Shown: piece after piece, positions 13,125-25,500 of the stretch
How the letters are laid out: each line of letters opens with the position of its first letter
How positions within the stretch are numbered: the first letter of the stretch is position 1
Assembly (NCBI GenBank): GCA_905250115.1
Contig: CAJNOI010000043.1
Span: 186,001 to 250,000 of the forward strand
Direction of reading: 5' to 3'
Length of the DNA: 64,000 nt
Source: Adineta steineri
Taxonomy: Eukaryota; Rotifera; Eurotatoria; Adinetida; Adinetidae
Position numbers and translations under genes: made by a program
The notes under the pieces: model-generated
Database searches by the model: none
Told to the model about the DNA's origin: nothing
What the model saw: the letters and a program-made list of their open reading frames with translations, nothing else

Positions 13125-14471
13125 ATGTTAGAAGATGTTGATATGATTGATATTAGTTCATCTGTGACAAAAGAAAATGATCCACCTAATATTCAAACAA
13201 AAGTAAATGATGTTATCGTCAAAACACCAGTAATAAAACATACGCCTTGGCTTGAAAAATATCGTCCAACGAAACTTGATGATATTGTTGGCAATGAAGA
13301 AGCCGTATCACGTCTTAGTCATTTTGCACGACAAGGCAATTTACCTAATATTATTATTTCAGGTCCACCTGGTTGTGGAAAAGTTTGTTATTATATTTGA
13401 ACAATTTTTTCATAAACAAAAAACAAAACTCTATTTTATATAGACAACAAGTGTTCTTTGTCTTGCAAGACAAATGTTAGGTGATTCATTTCGTGAAGCT
13501 GTACTTGAAATGAATGCATCAAATGATCGTGGTATTGATGTTGTTCGTACGAAAATAAAAATGTTTGCTCAATCGAAAGTATCATTGCCAAAAGGACGAC
13601 ATAAAATAATTATTCTTGATGAAGCTGATAGGTATATTTATAAATCATATTATTTTTTTTTGTTTATATTTTATTTCTATTAGTATGACAGAAGGAGCTC
13701 AACAAGCATTACGTCGTACAATGGAATTATATTCTAAAACAACACGATTTGCTCTTGCATGTAATGCGTCAGATAAAATAATTGGTAAGATATTTATTTT
13801 ATATTTTTCTTTCAAAACCATATATATATATCTATCAAAGAACCAATTCAATCTCGATGTGCAATGTTAAGATATTCAAAATTAAATGATGAACAATTAT
13901 TAAAACGTTTAGTTGAAATAGCTAAAACTGAACAAGTTTCATTTACTTCGGAAGGTCTTGAAGCAATTATTTTTACAGCACAAGGTGATATGAGACAAGT
14001 ATAGATTAGATTATTTTACTTAGAAATTTTTATCTATCGAACTATTTTTTAGGCTATTAATAATCTTCAATCAACTGTATTTGGATTTGGTCATGTTAAT
14101 AGTGAAAATGTATTTAAAGTATGTGATGAACCACATCCTATACTTATTCGTGATATGATTGAAAAATGTCTTAAAAAAGATCTTGATGAAGCTTATAAAG
14201 CAATGAATCATCTTTGGAGATTAGGTTATACAGCTGAAGATATACTTTCTGTTATAATGCGTGTAACAAAAACATATTCAATGAGTGAATTTATACAACT
14301 TGAATTTATTCGAGTATGAGAAAATCATCTTTTTTATTTATCAAAAAAATTTATTTTTAAAAGGAAATTGGTTTGACTTATATGCGTGTTAGTCAAGGTG
14401 TTGAATCACAATTACAATTATCTTCATTACTTGCTCGATTATGTGAACGGGCTGATGCAAATCTTCACTAA
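13125..14471 (+). CDS. RFC2: Replication factor C subunit 2 (clamp loader AAA+ ATPase)
   Basis: Small subunit of the RFC clamp loader, which opens PCNA and loads it on primed DNA in the nucleus. Six exons (13125-13382, 13444-13631, 13684-13784, 13841-13998, 14053-14313, 14364-14471) give 357 residues, close to the family length. Landmarks in order: [15 protein letters not shown] (RFC box II), Walker A GPPGCGKTT split by intron 1, [11 protein letters not shown], Walker [29 protein letters not shown], the SRC motif ([10 protein letters not shown]), FTAQGDMRQ, and the C-terminal collar [13 protein letters not shown]. Walker A has Cys where most orthologues have Thr (GPPGTGK), probably tolerated. 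Sequence details ([13 protein letters not shown]-like segment) favour RFC2 over RFC4/5. A degenerate partial copy lies immediately downstream. Confidence 0.97.
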
Positions 14472-14499
14472 TCAGATACTTTATTTTTTGATAATGATA

Positions 14500-14560
14500 T
14501 ATAAAATCTATTGTAAATAATATGAATACATCAAGAATAAACATAGTGTCAATCATGGAA
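14500..14560 (+). pseudogene. Relic of the MLX 5' end (left copy of a tandem duplication)
   Basis: Forty bases after the RFC2 stop the sequence runs AAATCTATTGTAAATAATAT then ATGAATACATCA (ATG at 14522). The functional MLX gene begins with almost the same bases (AAATCTATTTTAGATAAT then ATGAATACATCA, ATG at 15614). In this left copy the frame decays after about 10 codons. It is best read as the truncated start of a duplicated RFC2-MLX block. Confidence 0.65.
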
Positions 14561-14689
14561 TTAAAATAAATTTAAAAAATATCTTAAATCTATTATATTG
14601 TTGATAATAACTATGAGACTTTCTCTGTTTTCTAGAAATACATTTTGAAAAAAAACTAAAAAATAGATTTATACTATTTTGCATTTAAA

Positions 14690-15350
14690 ATCCAAGAGAA
14701 AATGACTGCTCAGTAACGGCATCTATTGGTGATAGTCATATCAACACATCGAATCAATAATCGAGTGTATTCATTCTTTTTCTATTTATCTATATAAATC
14801 TTTTTTTTTTATTTAAATGTCGATTTCACTATTTGATATTACTGATTAAAAAGGTAATTAAAAAAATTTTTATCTTGATTAAGCTCTTTGCTATGAAATT
14901 AAAATCATGTTTACATTATTCTATTAACAATAAATAACATGAGGATGTCCCCAAAGATGTTTATATAATTGATATCAATTTATCAGTATCAATAAAGTAT
15001 GATTCATCTATCGATTCGAACAAAAGAAATTGATATCATTGAAGCAAAAAACACTAATTTTCACTTGAAAAATATCGTCAATAATACCTCGATGATATTA
15101 TTGATACTAACACAGTAGTAGTAGTAGTACTATGACTTTCACATTTATCTTGTCAAAATAAGTTGTATACTACAATTATTTCATGCTTAGCTGAATGTAA
15201 AAAGGGTTGTTTTTTTTTCCTATGCCTTTTCTCTTATTTTGCGAGAACTATTAGACATTTATGCCTAAATAACAAGTGTTATTTGTATTACAAGATAAAT
15301 GTAAAAAAGATTGTTGTTTTTGTGAAAGGTATACCTAAGATTGTTCATGA
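14690..15350 (+). pseudogene. Decayed partial duplicate of RFC2
   Basis: Upstream-like sequence near 14720-14790 mirrors the RFC2 5' flank (an AACACA(C/T)CGAAT word followed by a TTCATTCTTT-type run). From about 14952 the sequence tracks RFC2 exon 1: AAGATGTTTATATAATTGAT corresponds to AAGATGTTGATATGATTGAT. At 15063-15100 CTTGAAAAATATCGTC is identical to the LEKYR codons and is followed by GATGATATTATTG (RFC2 GATGATATTGTTG). At 15268-15301 the exon 2 start recurs as ACAAGTGTTATTTGTATTAC (RFC2 ACAAGTGTTCTTTGTCTTGC). Stops and indels break the frame, and exons 3-6 are absent. Non-functional; the origin by tandem duplication is inferred. Confidence 0.8.
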
Positions 15351-15613
15351 TTTTGAATAGAACCATAAAAACTATACTACGTATAATCTATGATACATCA
15401 CATTTGATACATGTTTAATGTATATTTAAAAAATAAGGTAGAAATTGACTTCGATGAAAACTTTGCACTTACAATTATTTATATGACATATAAGGTTGTG
15501 CAAACAGAATTCGTACAACTGTTGATTAAATAGATAGGTTGTTTTTTTAGAAGATTTTTCTAAGTTTATTTTCGTAATAATATAAAATTCTAATCAAATC
15601 TATTTTAGATAAT

Positions 15614-17184
15614 ATGAATACATCAGGAATGAACAATTATTGGCCTGAACAAGATGCCAATCAAACAATAAAATCACATCTAAAAGTATGATTATGATTT
15701 AAATAAGATCTAATATTATTTTTCTTTTAAGTTTCCTGTTAACTCACAACTAACATCTAATTATAATGAAAGTAAATATAGATTTATTTTTCTTCTTAAT
15801 ATTTATAATATCTCATAAATATTTAGTGCTTCGTTATTATGGAGAAACAAATAATAACAATAATAATAATAATACGAATACTAATACTAATCCTCAAATA
15901 AAACGTACTTATTCGAATTCAGATCGACAAGTTTCACCATTAAAAAAGCGTCAATATGTTCCTCAAGTATCATATTCTCTTCCATCTTCTGCTGATCATT
16001 CTGGTTTATTTATGATTATAATTTAAACATTTTTTTCTGAATATTATTTAACATAGATGATGATGATGATGATGATGACGATGAAAGTGATTTATTGAAT
16101 GCGAATATGTCAAATGGTGCTATGGAAAAAAGTTCAGAAATCAAACGTGATGATAATCGAAGACGAGCTGCTCATACAGCTGCTGAACAAAAACGTCGAA
16201 ATGCTATTCGAGTAATTTAAATATATTATATTTAATATTAAGAAAAAAAAATAACATAACTAGATCCAAAAGTATGCTTATTAAAGATCCTTCTAATCTC
16301 GATTAATCGAGGAGTCGCAAATTTCACCCATTGCTGAGATCATCTCATAAAAACCAGCTTTAAAAATGACTAGAGGGGGAGGGGGTCAGTGTTTTATCTA
16401 GCGGGTAGGTGTCGCCCGTCCGAAAAACGAGATCTGGATAGAACACTGGTATAGGAATTATATTCATCCCACACCCATTGATATTATTGAATATTTATCA
16501 TTCTTTGATTTTATTAGAAAGGATATGATGCTTTACAAAGCCTTGTACCAAATAGTCATTTACTTGACCCAATTAGTTCACAAAAAGTTAGTAAAGCAGC
16601 AATTCTCAAACGATGTAAGTTATAAAAAAAACAAAAAACAAATTGAACTTTTGAAAATATTTAGCTACTGATTATCTTATGGAATTAAATAAAGAAAAAC
16701 AACAATTAAATACTCAATTAGAAGAGAAAAGAAAAGATACATATTGTTTACGTGCTGTTCAAAAGTTTGTTTTATTATTTTCTAAATTTTTACAAAAAAA
16801 TATTTTTATTTGAAAAAATCAGAACATATGAAGATATTCTTGAAATGAATTTAAAATCTAGTAAAAATGCAAGTGCAACAATTGATGATGAACAGAAATT
16901 TAAAGTGGTATGCGCATTTATAGACTTGTTATTATTTTTCTTTTTGTTTGATATTTAGTTTCAAAATATTGCTGATGGATTATTCCTAAGTTTTGATCAA
17001 GCAATGCAAGTGGAACAAATAACAAACTTTTCTCAATTTACATCCGCAATGCTTCGTTGGGTTGAAGATTCATGTCGACCATTGGTAAAAAATATAAAAA
17101 CAAAATTATTATATTTATTTTATTTATCTTATTTAGGATATCAATGATATAATTCGCCGTGTTATTGGACATTCAAAATCTTGA
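15614..17184 (+). CDS. MLX: Max-like protein X (bHLH leucine-zipper transcription factor)
   Basis: Nuclear bHLH-Zip factor. MLX partners Mondo/ChREBP and MXD-type proteins on E-boxes to control metabolic genes. Nine exons (15614-15685, 15732-15771, 15827-16003, 16057-16211, 16518-16614, 16665-16764, 16823-16907, 16959-17084, 17137-17184) give 299 residues. A disordered N-terminus contains an Asn run and nine Asp/Glu-type residues encoded by GAT repeats at 16057-16090. Then come the basic region RRRAAHTAAEQKRRNAI, helix 1 GYDALQSLVPN, helix 2 SQKVSKAAILK and a zipper with LNKEKQQLNTQLEEKRKD. The C-terminus QNIADGLFLSFDQAMQV...LRWVEDSCRP is the MLX dimerisation/cytoplasmic-localisation domain. 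TATTTTAG ends 4 nt before the ATG. Intron 4 (16212-16517) is several times longer than its neighbours. CDK7 follows 167 bp downstream on the same strand. Confidence 0.93.
16220..16515. other. Oversized MLX intron with GC-richer hairpin insert
   Basis: The intron is about 306 bp where its neighbours are about 50 bp. A GC-richer core at 16370-16455 contains AGAGGGGGAGGGGG and a stem formed by CAGTGTTTTATCTAG and TGGATAGAACACTG about 45 bases apart, enclosing GCGGGT/GCCCGT. A CCCACACCCA block lies near 16470. It looks like a small non-autonomous insert, but I see no clear target-site duplication. Confidence 0.4.
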
Positions 17185-17351
17185 TCTTTATCTTATTTGT
17201 ATTTTTCGATCGAGAATTTCGTCTTCGTTTTTTTTTCTTTGCTGTGTATATCTTTGTATTCATATCTTTGGGTCTTCTTTTTTCTTTTGTTCATATCATT
17301 TTGTTTGTTTATTGTTTATTCATAGAGTTTATATTTTCTAGAAAAATTAAA

Positions 17352-18805
<1,454 letters not shown>

Positions 18806-19608
18806 AACTTTGCCTTTAAAGTATATATATAAATATTATTTTATAAATAAAATGTGATATTTCATTGTTAAAATATGATACTGATTAATAACACAAAAAT
18901 AGAACTAATTTGACATTTAAATGTGAAAAAAACATTTTCTATACCCGAAGTGAAGTATCTCATAATTATAATGTACTATAAAACTACTTGTTATTTTACG
19001 ATGTTAACAATTCTATATTATAAATAGATTCTTAACGAATCTTAGACAGTAACAATGGATTTTAAATATAATTACTGTTAAATAATGAATCTTAATTTTA
19101 AATTATAAATGAACGTACTTTACAAAAATACCTGAAGAAGAGCTTCTATTTCATCACATGTCATTCTAACTAGTACTCATTAATAATTATGTAATCGTAA
19201 TTGTATATGTTACCTATTGATATTCATCATTTTAAAATATATAATTTAAATGTCACGTAGTAATGAATGCATGTTAAATATGATACTAAATAAATTTTGA
19301 GAACTATTGTTATTTTTAGTTTTAAGAAAAACAAAAACTGGTTCTTTTTTTGTTTAATGTCTAGATGCTCGTGTTATCATAACTTTTTCTTTTTTTTATG
19401 TAACAAAGTACTAAAAAAAGAATTACGCATGATAATTTGCATTTACTTAATTGCACGGACTTCTAATACGTATGAACCGAGAAAATATTGTCATCATTCA
19501 ATTGAAAACTGCAATTTATATTTATTTTTCTTATCTCTTGAAACAAACATGCACTGTACAAAAAAAAAGAAGAAAAAAGAGAGCAAGAAAATCTGTCCTA
19601 AACGTTAT
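18806..19608. other. Convergent intergenic spacer
   Basis: About 800 bp of AT-rich sequence between the 3' ends of CDK7 and the Vsx-like gene. It should contain both 3' UTRs. No coding potential or repeats recognised. Confidence 0.6.
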
Positions 19609-21708
19609 TTATTGACAATTATTTGGTGATGTTGTTGTTGTTGTACGTGCACTATGCTCTTGAGCTTTAGCACGAAGTACGGCAATACTTTCACTTCTCA
19701 TCGTTTCTGTCATATCAATATGTGTTGATCTAGGTAATAAACGAGATGATTCTCTTGAATGTGTACTACTACAATCATCATCGTCATTATCATCATGTTC
19801 ATTTGTACCATCACCATCTTCTTCACCTTCTTCTCCATCATCTTTAACCATTTTTTTTAATTGTTCAGCTGCTTCCAATGATTTTCTATGCATACCAAGA
19901 AGCCATGGTGCACATGATGAATCAATACCATCTTTAGCTGATCTAACAATTGTATCAGGTAATGGAAGTGAATGACGAACCATAGCTCCATAAAGACCAT
20001 ATTCAGCCATTACTGTCGCTTTACCCCATGTTTTTTCTGTTTTACGCCACTGAAGAAAAACACAATAATTATTTATTTGAAATATAATATTTTTAAAATT
20101 TACTTTAGCTCGACGATTTTGAAACCAAACCTAATTAAACAGAAAAAAAAATAAATTGTCATTATCACATTGTCAACTAACAAAAAATCTGTGTGTGTGT
20201 GAGAATATTCATTGTAAGCAATCCATATGCGAGAAAAAACTCATCAATGAACCGATGAGTTGCTCACACATTCGTTTTTATATGAGACAGGAGAAAAGAA
20301 ATGACGTCATGAATATAAACTAAATGAGCAATTAGTTGACAGACTGAATCCTTCTTTCGCATTGACACCCATCCTGCAATAAATGGTTGAGGATGTCAAA
20401 AAAAAGGCAAAGGAATGAGAAAGAGATGATCCAATCGTGCACACGTGCTATTATAGTTTTTCCACCAATCGATGTGAAAATGCTCATTAGAACATGGCAT
20501 AGAGATATCACGCTGAGCGACTATTTATGCTGTCGATGTAGAATAATAAATATAGACCAACGAAGGGAGAGAGAAAGACAGAAACATGTACAAGACTAGT
20601 GCGTGTAAGCTTAGAAATAGGAGACATACACGCACGCCGTGCGTTAATGATGATGAGAACCGAGAGAATTAATTAACCCATTCACAATGACAATACATGA
20701 AAATTTCTTTCTCCGCCTACCTATCAATAGAGAAGCGAATAAGCTTTTTCTTTTTTTATTTAACTTTTCAATATAAAACAATTAACAAACCTGTATTCGA
20801 TCTTCAGGAAGATCAGTTTTAACTGCAAGTAATTCGCGTGCAAATACATCCGGATAATGAGCATCTTTAAATGCTTTTTCTAATTCTTCTACTTGATGAC
20901 TTGTAAATATAGTTCTAAAAAAAAAAGTAAAATAAAATTGAAAAATGAAAACTTAGTTGCTTATTATTTACCGATGTCTTCGTTTACATTTCTTCTTTTT
21001 TCCTGAACCACTACTATTACTACTATTTGTACCATTTGTATTTAATTTTTCATTACTACCACATGTATCATTTCCATTTCCATTTGTATTACCAATAAGA
21101 ATATCTCGATCTAAACACAATGCAAAAAATAACAAAAGATCAGAGACAGAAAAATGTTTATCTTTAAAGTGTTTTTTTCGATAATCATATTTTTGTTTGA
21201 TTTGATTGAAAAATAAAATAAAACACGAAAGGAATCGTTATCCGTCAAGTGTTGTTTAAATAAGGAGGCAAAATTATACATAAGAACTGTCTAGTTTTAT
21301 CGTCTTCAAACGTCAAAAAACAAATTCTTTATCAAAACTTGTGTTCTTTCTTTTTCTTCTTTTACCTAAATTATCTTGTAATGAATCTAATGTTGTATTT
21401 GTATTATGCGAATTTGTTGGAGAAAATTGTTGAAGAAAATTTGTATGTGAATGTGTAACATCTGGATTAATAAATGATCCTGTTGGATGATGTTGAGGAT
21501 GATATGGAGATGAAAATAAACTTGATCGAGATAAATAAGCTGTATAGGCTTGATGATCGGCATAAGCTCGTGCTGCAGCAAGATCAGTTGATGTAAGACC
21601 AAGAATTTCTTGAATTGCAAATGCAGTTGTTCGAGTTGTTGAAGGAATTTGTTGAGGATAATGATGATGATGATGATGCATTTGTTGTTGTTGATGAGTT
21701 AAATTCAT
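19609..21708 (-). CDS. VSX: Vsx/Chx10-family paired-like homeobox transcription factor
   Basis: Nuclear homeodomain factor with CVC domain; the family (Vsx1/2, ceh-10) specifies photoreceptor-region neurons and interneurons. Five exons (21366-21708, 20972-21110, 20791-20914, 20104-20130, 19609-20049) give 357 residues. The start MNLTHQQQQ at 21708 is followed by a His run. Then come the repressor octapeptide FAIQEILGL, an N/S/G-rich linker, [40 protein letters not shown], and [19 protein letters not shown] with Gln50 of the homeodomain. Immediately after it comes the CVC block: [45 protein letters not shown]. Helix 3 of the homeodomain sits alone in a 27 bp micro-exon (VWFQNRRAK), with a 660 bp intron on its 5' side. 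The C-terminus is acidic and Ser-rich. Family certain; Vsx1 versus Vsx2 not decided. Confidence 0.96.
20131..20790 (-). other. Long intron splitting the Vsx homeobox; contains a small hairpin
   Basis: At 660 bp this is the longest intron of the gene. At about 20239-20262 it holds AACTCATC-AATGAACC-GATGAGTT, a perfect 8 bp stem, and just downstream a TGACGTCA (CRE-like palindrome) near 20302. Either could be regulatory, but nothing in the sequence proves it. Confidence 0.35.
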
Positions 21709-24392
21709 GACACGATGTTGAAAAGAAAAAGAAGTCAATCAATTGATTATTAGGTTGTTAACATATATGAACAAGAAAAGAGAATAAGAGAAAGAAGAAA
21801 AAAAAACAGAGAGAAACTAATTTGTTGATAATTGGGCAAAAAAGAGAATGGGTCGAATCTTTTTTTTTTCTTTTTCTCTCTCTACTAACTAACTAAGCCA
21901 ATCAGAACATGTCTAGAATAGAACTAAAAGAGAAAGAAAGAATTGGCTCAACAAGCCTGATATTTTCGTCAATGGGCCAATCATAATGCGAATGACAAGA
22001 AATAAGGAAAAAAAAATGAGAATTTTTTCCTTATTCTCTATATACTCTGTTGTGTAGTAATTTGCACCCAATTAGGTACGATGTTATCGTTAGTATCTTA
22101 CATTCTTTTTTCTCTAGAATGTAAAGAAATACTATGCGAAGAAAAGAGCAGAATTGCCCTTTTTCTTTTCTTGGTTATTATGGCTTCATCTCATATTTCC
22201 AATTTGCAATAGAGTTTATAAAGTAGAAAATATTATATAGAACAAAAAAACCGAGAAAGAGAGAGAGACAAGGCAAATACATAATTGATTGATTGATTGA
22301 CTTGTATGTGAATGAGACAAACAAAGAAAATAATGTGTGGATATAACAATGCTGTTCCTATCATCATTAGATCGTATCAGATTTATCTGATCGAAGAATT
22401 ATTGAATATTGTAGATCTTATCATTTGATAATTGTTTTTATCTATACTATGTTTGCTTAATGTTGACAAAAGAAGAAAATCGAATTTTTATTTTTAAATT
22501 TAAAAAAAGGCTATGTTTTTATACTAATCAAATTGTAATAAAGATGTACAAAAGTCATTCGATTGAGAAACAATCTTTTGAGTAATTCACAAAGAATATC
22601 CGATGAACAAATTGCTTTTTTGATCTTTGTCCATCTGTTGAGGTTTCTGTCCAATCTTTTTCTTTTAACAAACGACGAATATTCTTTATGAATGATTTCT
22701 TTATAAACAAAAACTTTTCTAGTTGAATAAATTTCAAATATCTATTATAAGAATAATTTTTCATTGCTCAAATTAAATAAGCTACAATTATTAAACAGCA
22801 TGTTTTAATTTCTTCTCTCTCTTCTAAAATCAAGATGGCAGTAAGGATAAGAAATTATCGTTTTGTCTTTTAAGGAATCTCACACCATCCATTTTACAGT
22901 CATCATCATTGTCAAGTAGTTAAACGCGTAAATGACTATGGTGTCATTGCCTATTGCGCTAGCACCTATCCATCTCAACGACATAATTATTCTGACTAGC
23001 GCATCATCGTTCACAAGTGTTGTGCTCTTTCTGGTCTCACGCCTTATTATCACTCGGATGATTGATTGTCTTAAACTATTATAAATAGAAAAAATAAGCT
23101 CGAACATCCTGGATTTCTTTCTATTTTTATTTTCAAAAATTAGAAGAAAAATTTTTTCTTCAAAGAAATTAACAAAGCCAATTTTAATATATTGTTGAGA
23201 AAAAGATGATCAAATAAAATCGTATTTAATGAGAAACAATAGACAGAAGAAGAAACAGTTGGATGTACATCACTTTTATCTTTACCGATACAATGTCAGT
23301 AATAGAAACTACTAGAGTAGTTGTATCCATAATTAAGATGAGATATAATGATGAACATTTCACGAAATGCTACTCGTGCATGATCAATCAATTTTGAAAT
23401 ATTGTATCTTTCTGAGAACTTTTATACAAATAAAAATTAGAAAATTGACAGACATTGAAAGAATTTATAGAACAGAAATTTATTCTGATTTGATTGGTAG
23501 AAGATAACAAATATAAACTTTTTCTTATTTCGATTTCATAATCATGTTTACAAAACATGAATTTCATATGTTAATTGAAGTGAAATATGAAACTTGATCA
23601 CCTCTATATATATTTTTTTCGTTTCTATACTCGTCATCGACAATTAATTGAGCACATCTTTTTTCTTGTATTTAGACAAGTGTGGGAGGTGCACTATACA
23701 ATTGATTAATGCTTCAATAGTTCGTTCTTCTTTCCTCGTTTATCCATGTGTGTATATATATATGCATATGTATATTGGTGAGCTTGTTCGGTTTTTCCTC
23801 TCCCTAATTGAATCATATTTTTTCCTCTCCTGTTGCTTATCACAATAGACATGTAATCGGTTGGGGGTTGCCTTTCCTCTCGTTAAAGGCTTCCATCATC
23901 TTGTAAACTATCAGGTAGTATTGTTCATGTTCATATAGATTTGTTCCCCCCTCCCCTCCCATCTCTTTCTCTCTCTCTCACTTTTCTCTATTGCCTCTAG
24001 GTTTACTTGATATTTGACAGCAGATCAGGTTCCGCCCTTACATTATTGGGAAAAAAGCACTTAGCTCGATCGATTGGTTTTGTGACATATTTGCGTGCAA
24101 ACCATATTCGACGTTCGATTACGATCAAAAATAATCTCCCACGAGAAACGACAGTCTAATCAGATTTTCTTCTTTTTTTCCTTACATTTTGAAGCATGTC
24201 TGTGATAAAATGAGAAAAACGAATGAACAAGCAATTAATTCACTGGTATGTTGTTGTTAACACAGTTTATTAATATTACTGCTATGATTGCGTTGAATAG
24301 AACAAGAACAAGAAAAAGAAAAAGGTGGAAAAAAAATCATCGATAGTGAACATGCAATCAACATCAAAGTCACAGATGAAAGAATTATATTC
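21709..24392. other. 2.7 kb intergenic region, no gene seen
   Basis: Upstream of the minus-strand Vsx-like gene and downstream of RidA. It contains GA/CT-rich tracts (21776-21880, 22250-22275, 23945-23990), short repeats such as TTGATTGATTGATTGA near 22285, and no recognisable exon. Likely holds Vsx regulatory sequence by position; not demonstrated. Confidence 0.5.
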
Positions 24393-25066
24393 TTATTCTT
24401 CTTGAATATCACCCAAAACAGCTATTGCCTCGATTTCAACTCTAGCATTCTAAATAAAATTGAATTTATATAAATTTGATAACTATCAAAATTTTCTTTA
24501 CTTTTGGAAGACCAGCAACTTGAACTGTTGATCGAGCTGGATGACGATCAGTAAAAACTATCATCGAATATTTAATTTATATATTAGTTATAATAAAATA
24601 TTTACTTTCAGAATAAACTTCGTTCATTGCAGCAAAGTCATTCATATCCTGAAGAAAGACATTAGTTTTCACAACTAAAACAAAATCTGTATTTTTCTCT
24701 ATTATCATTTTATTTTACTTATAACAAACCATTTTTATATGAAGCACCTGCTGCCTTAAGAACTTCACCCAAATTTTTCAATGACTAAAATTAGTTATAA
24801 AGAGAAATTTATAGTTATTTTTATGATCAAACTACCTGACGAGCTTGTTCTTGTACACCATCACCAGCGAATTGACCTGTTTTAGGATCAAGTCCAATTG
24901 ATCCACTCAAATATAATGTTTGACCAACTTGAACAGCTTGACTAAAATTAAAATATTTCTATAAATAATTTCATTATTTTACTCATTTTTTTTACCTGTA
25001 TGGTCCGCTTGTAGGGCCAGCTGCAGCTGTTTTAATAATACGACGAACAATTTGAGATGATGCCAT
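24393..25066 (-). CDS. RIDA: RidA/UK114 reactive-intermediate imine deaminase
   Basis: Small YjgF/YER057c/UK114-family enzyme that hydrolyses reactive enamine/imine intermediates such as 2-aminoacrylate, usually cytosolic or mitochondrial. Six tiny exons (24996-25066, 24836-24941, 24730-24784, 24606-24674, 24502-24557, 24393-24449) give 137 residues, the length of the human protein. Family landmarks in order: [16 protein letters not shown] near the N-terminus, [35 protein letters not shown], then [20 protein letters not shown] with the substrate-binding Arg (in PARST) and the terminal catalytic-site Glu region VEIEAIAVL. All key positions look intact. The start [10 protein letters not shown] matches the orthologues' short N-terminus. 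Confidence 0.95.
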
Positions 25067-25500
25067 TTGATATTATAAAAATGTTAAAAAAGAATATCTA
25101 AAATCTATACGCAAATATATATAGAGAGAGAACTTAACGAAAAAAATACGAAACTTTGCTTTTTTGTCTGTCGAATAATATGACACGACAGAAAAACGAA
25201 AGAAGAAGAAAGAAAAAAAAGGTTTGATATCGATATAACTCGTCGTTTGTTTTTGTTTGAGGATAATAATGCCCTTGAGTAACTACTTATGATATGTATA
25301 TAAGAACAACTATCTAATCTTAATCATTCGAATAACAAATGTTTGTCCTGAATAGATAATATTTATAAAATATTTATCGAAAGAATTTTTATGCATAGTT
25401 TCATATATACTTTACTTAATAAATAATTTTATGTATTTGTTAGAAAAAAATAGGAATGAAACAAAAAAATAATTGTTAATACAGAAAACAAAAATTCTCA
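25067..25500. other. Spacer between the PKC-like gene 3' end and RidA
   Basis: About 430 bp, AT-rich, probably containing the RidA promoter and the 3' UTR of the PKC-like gene. No other feature seen. Confidence 0.6.
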
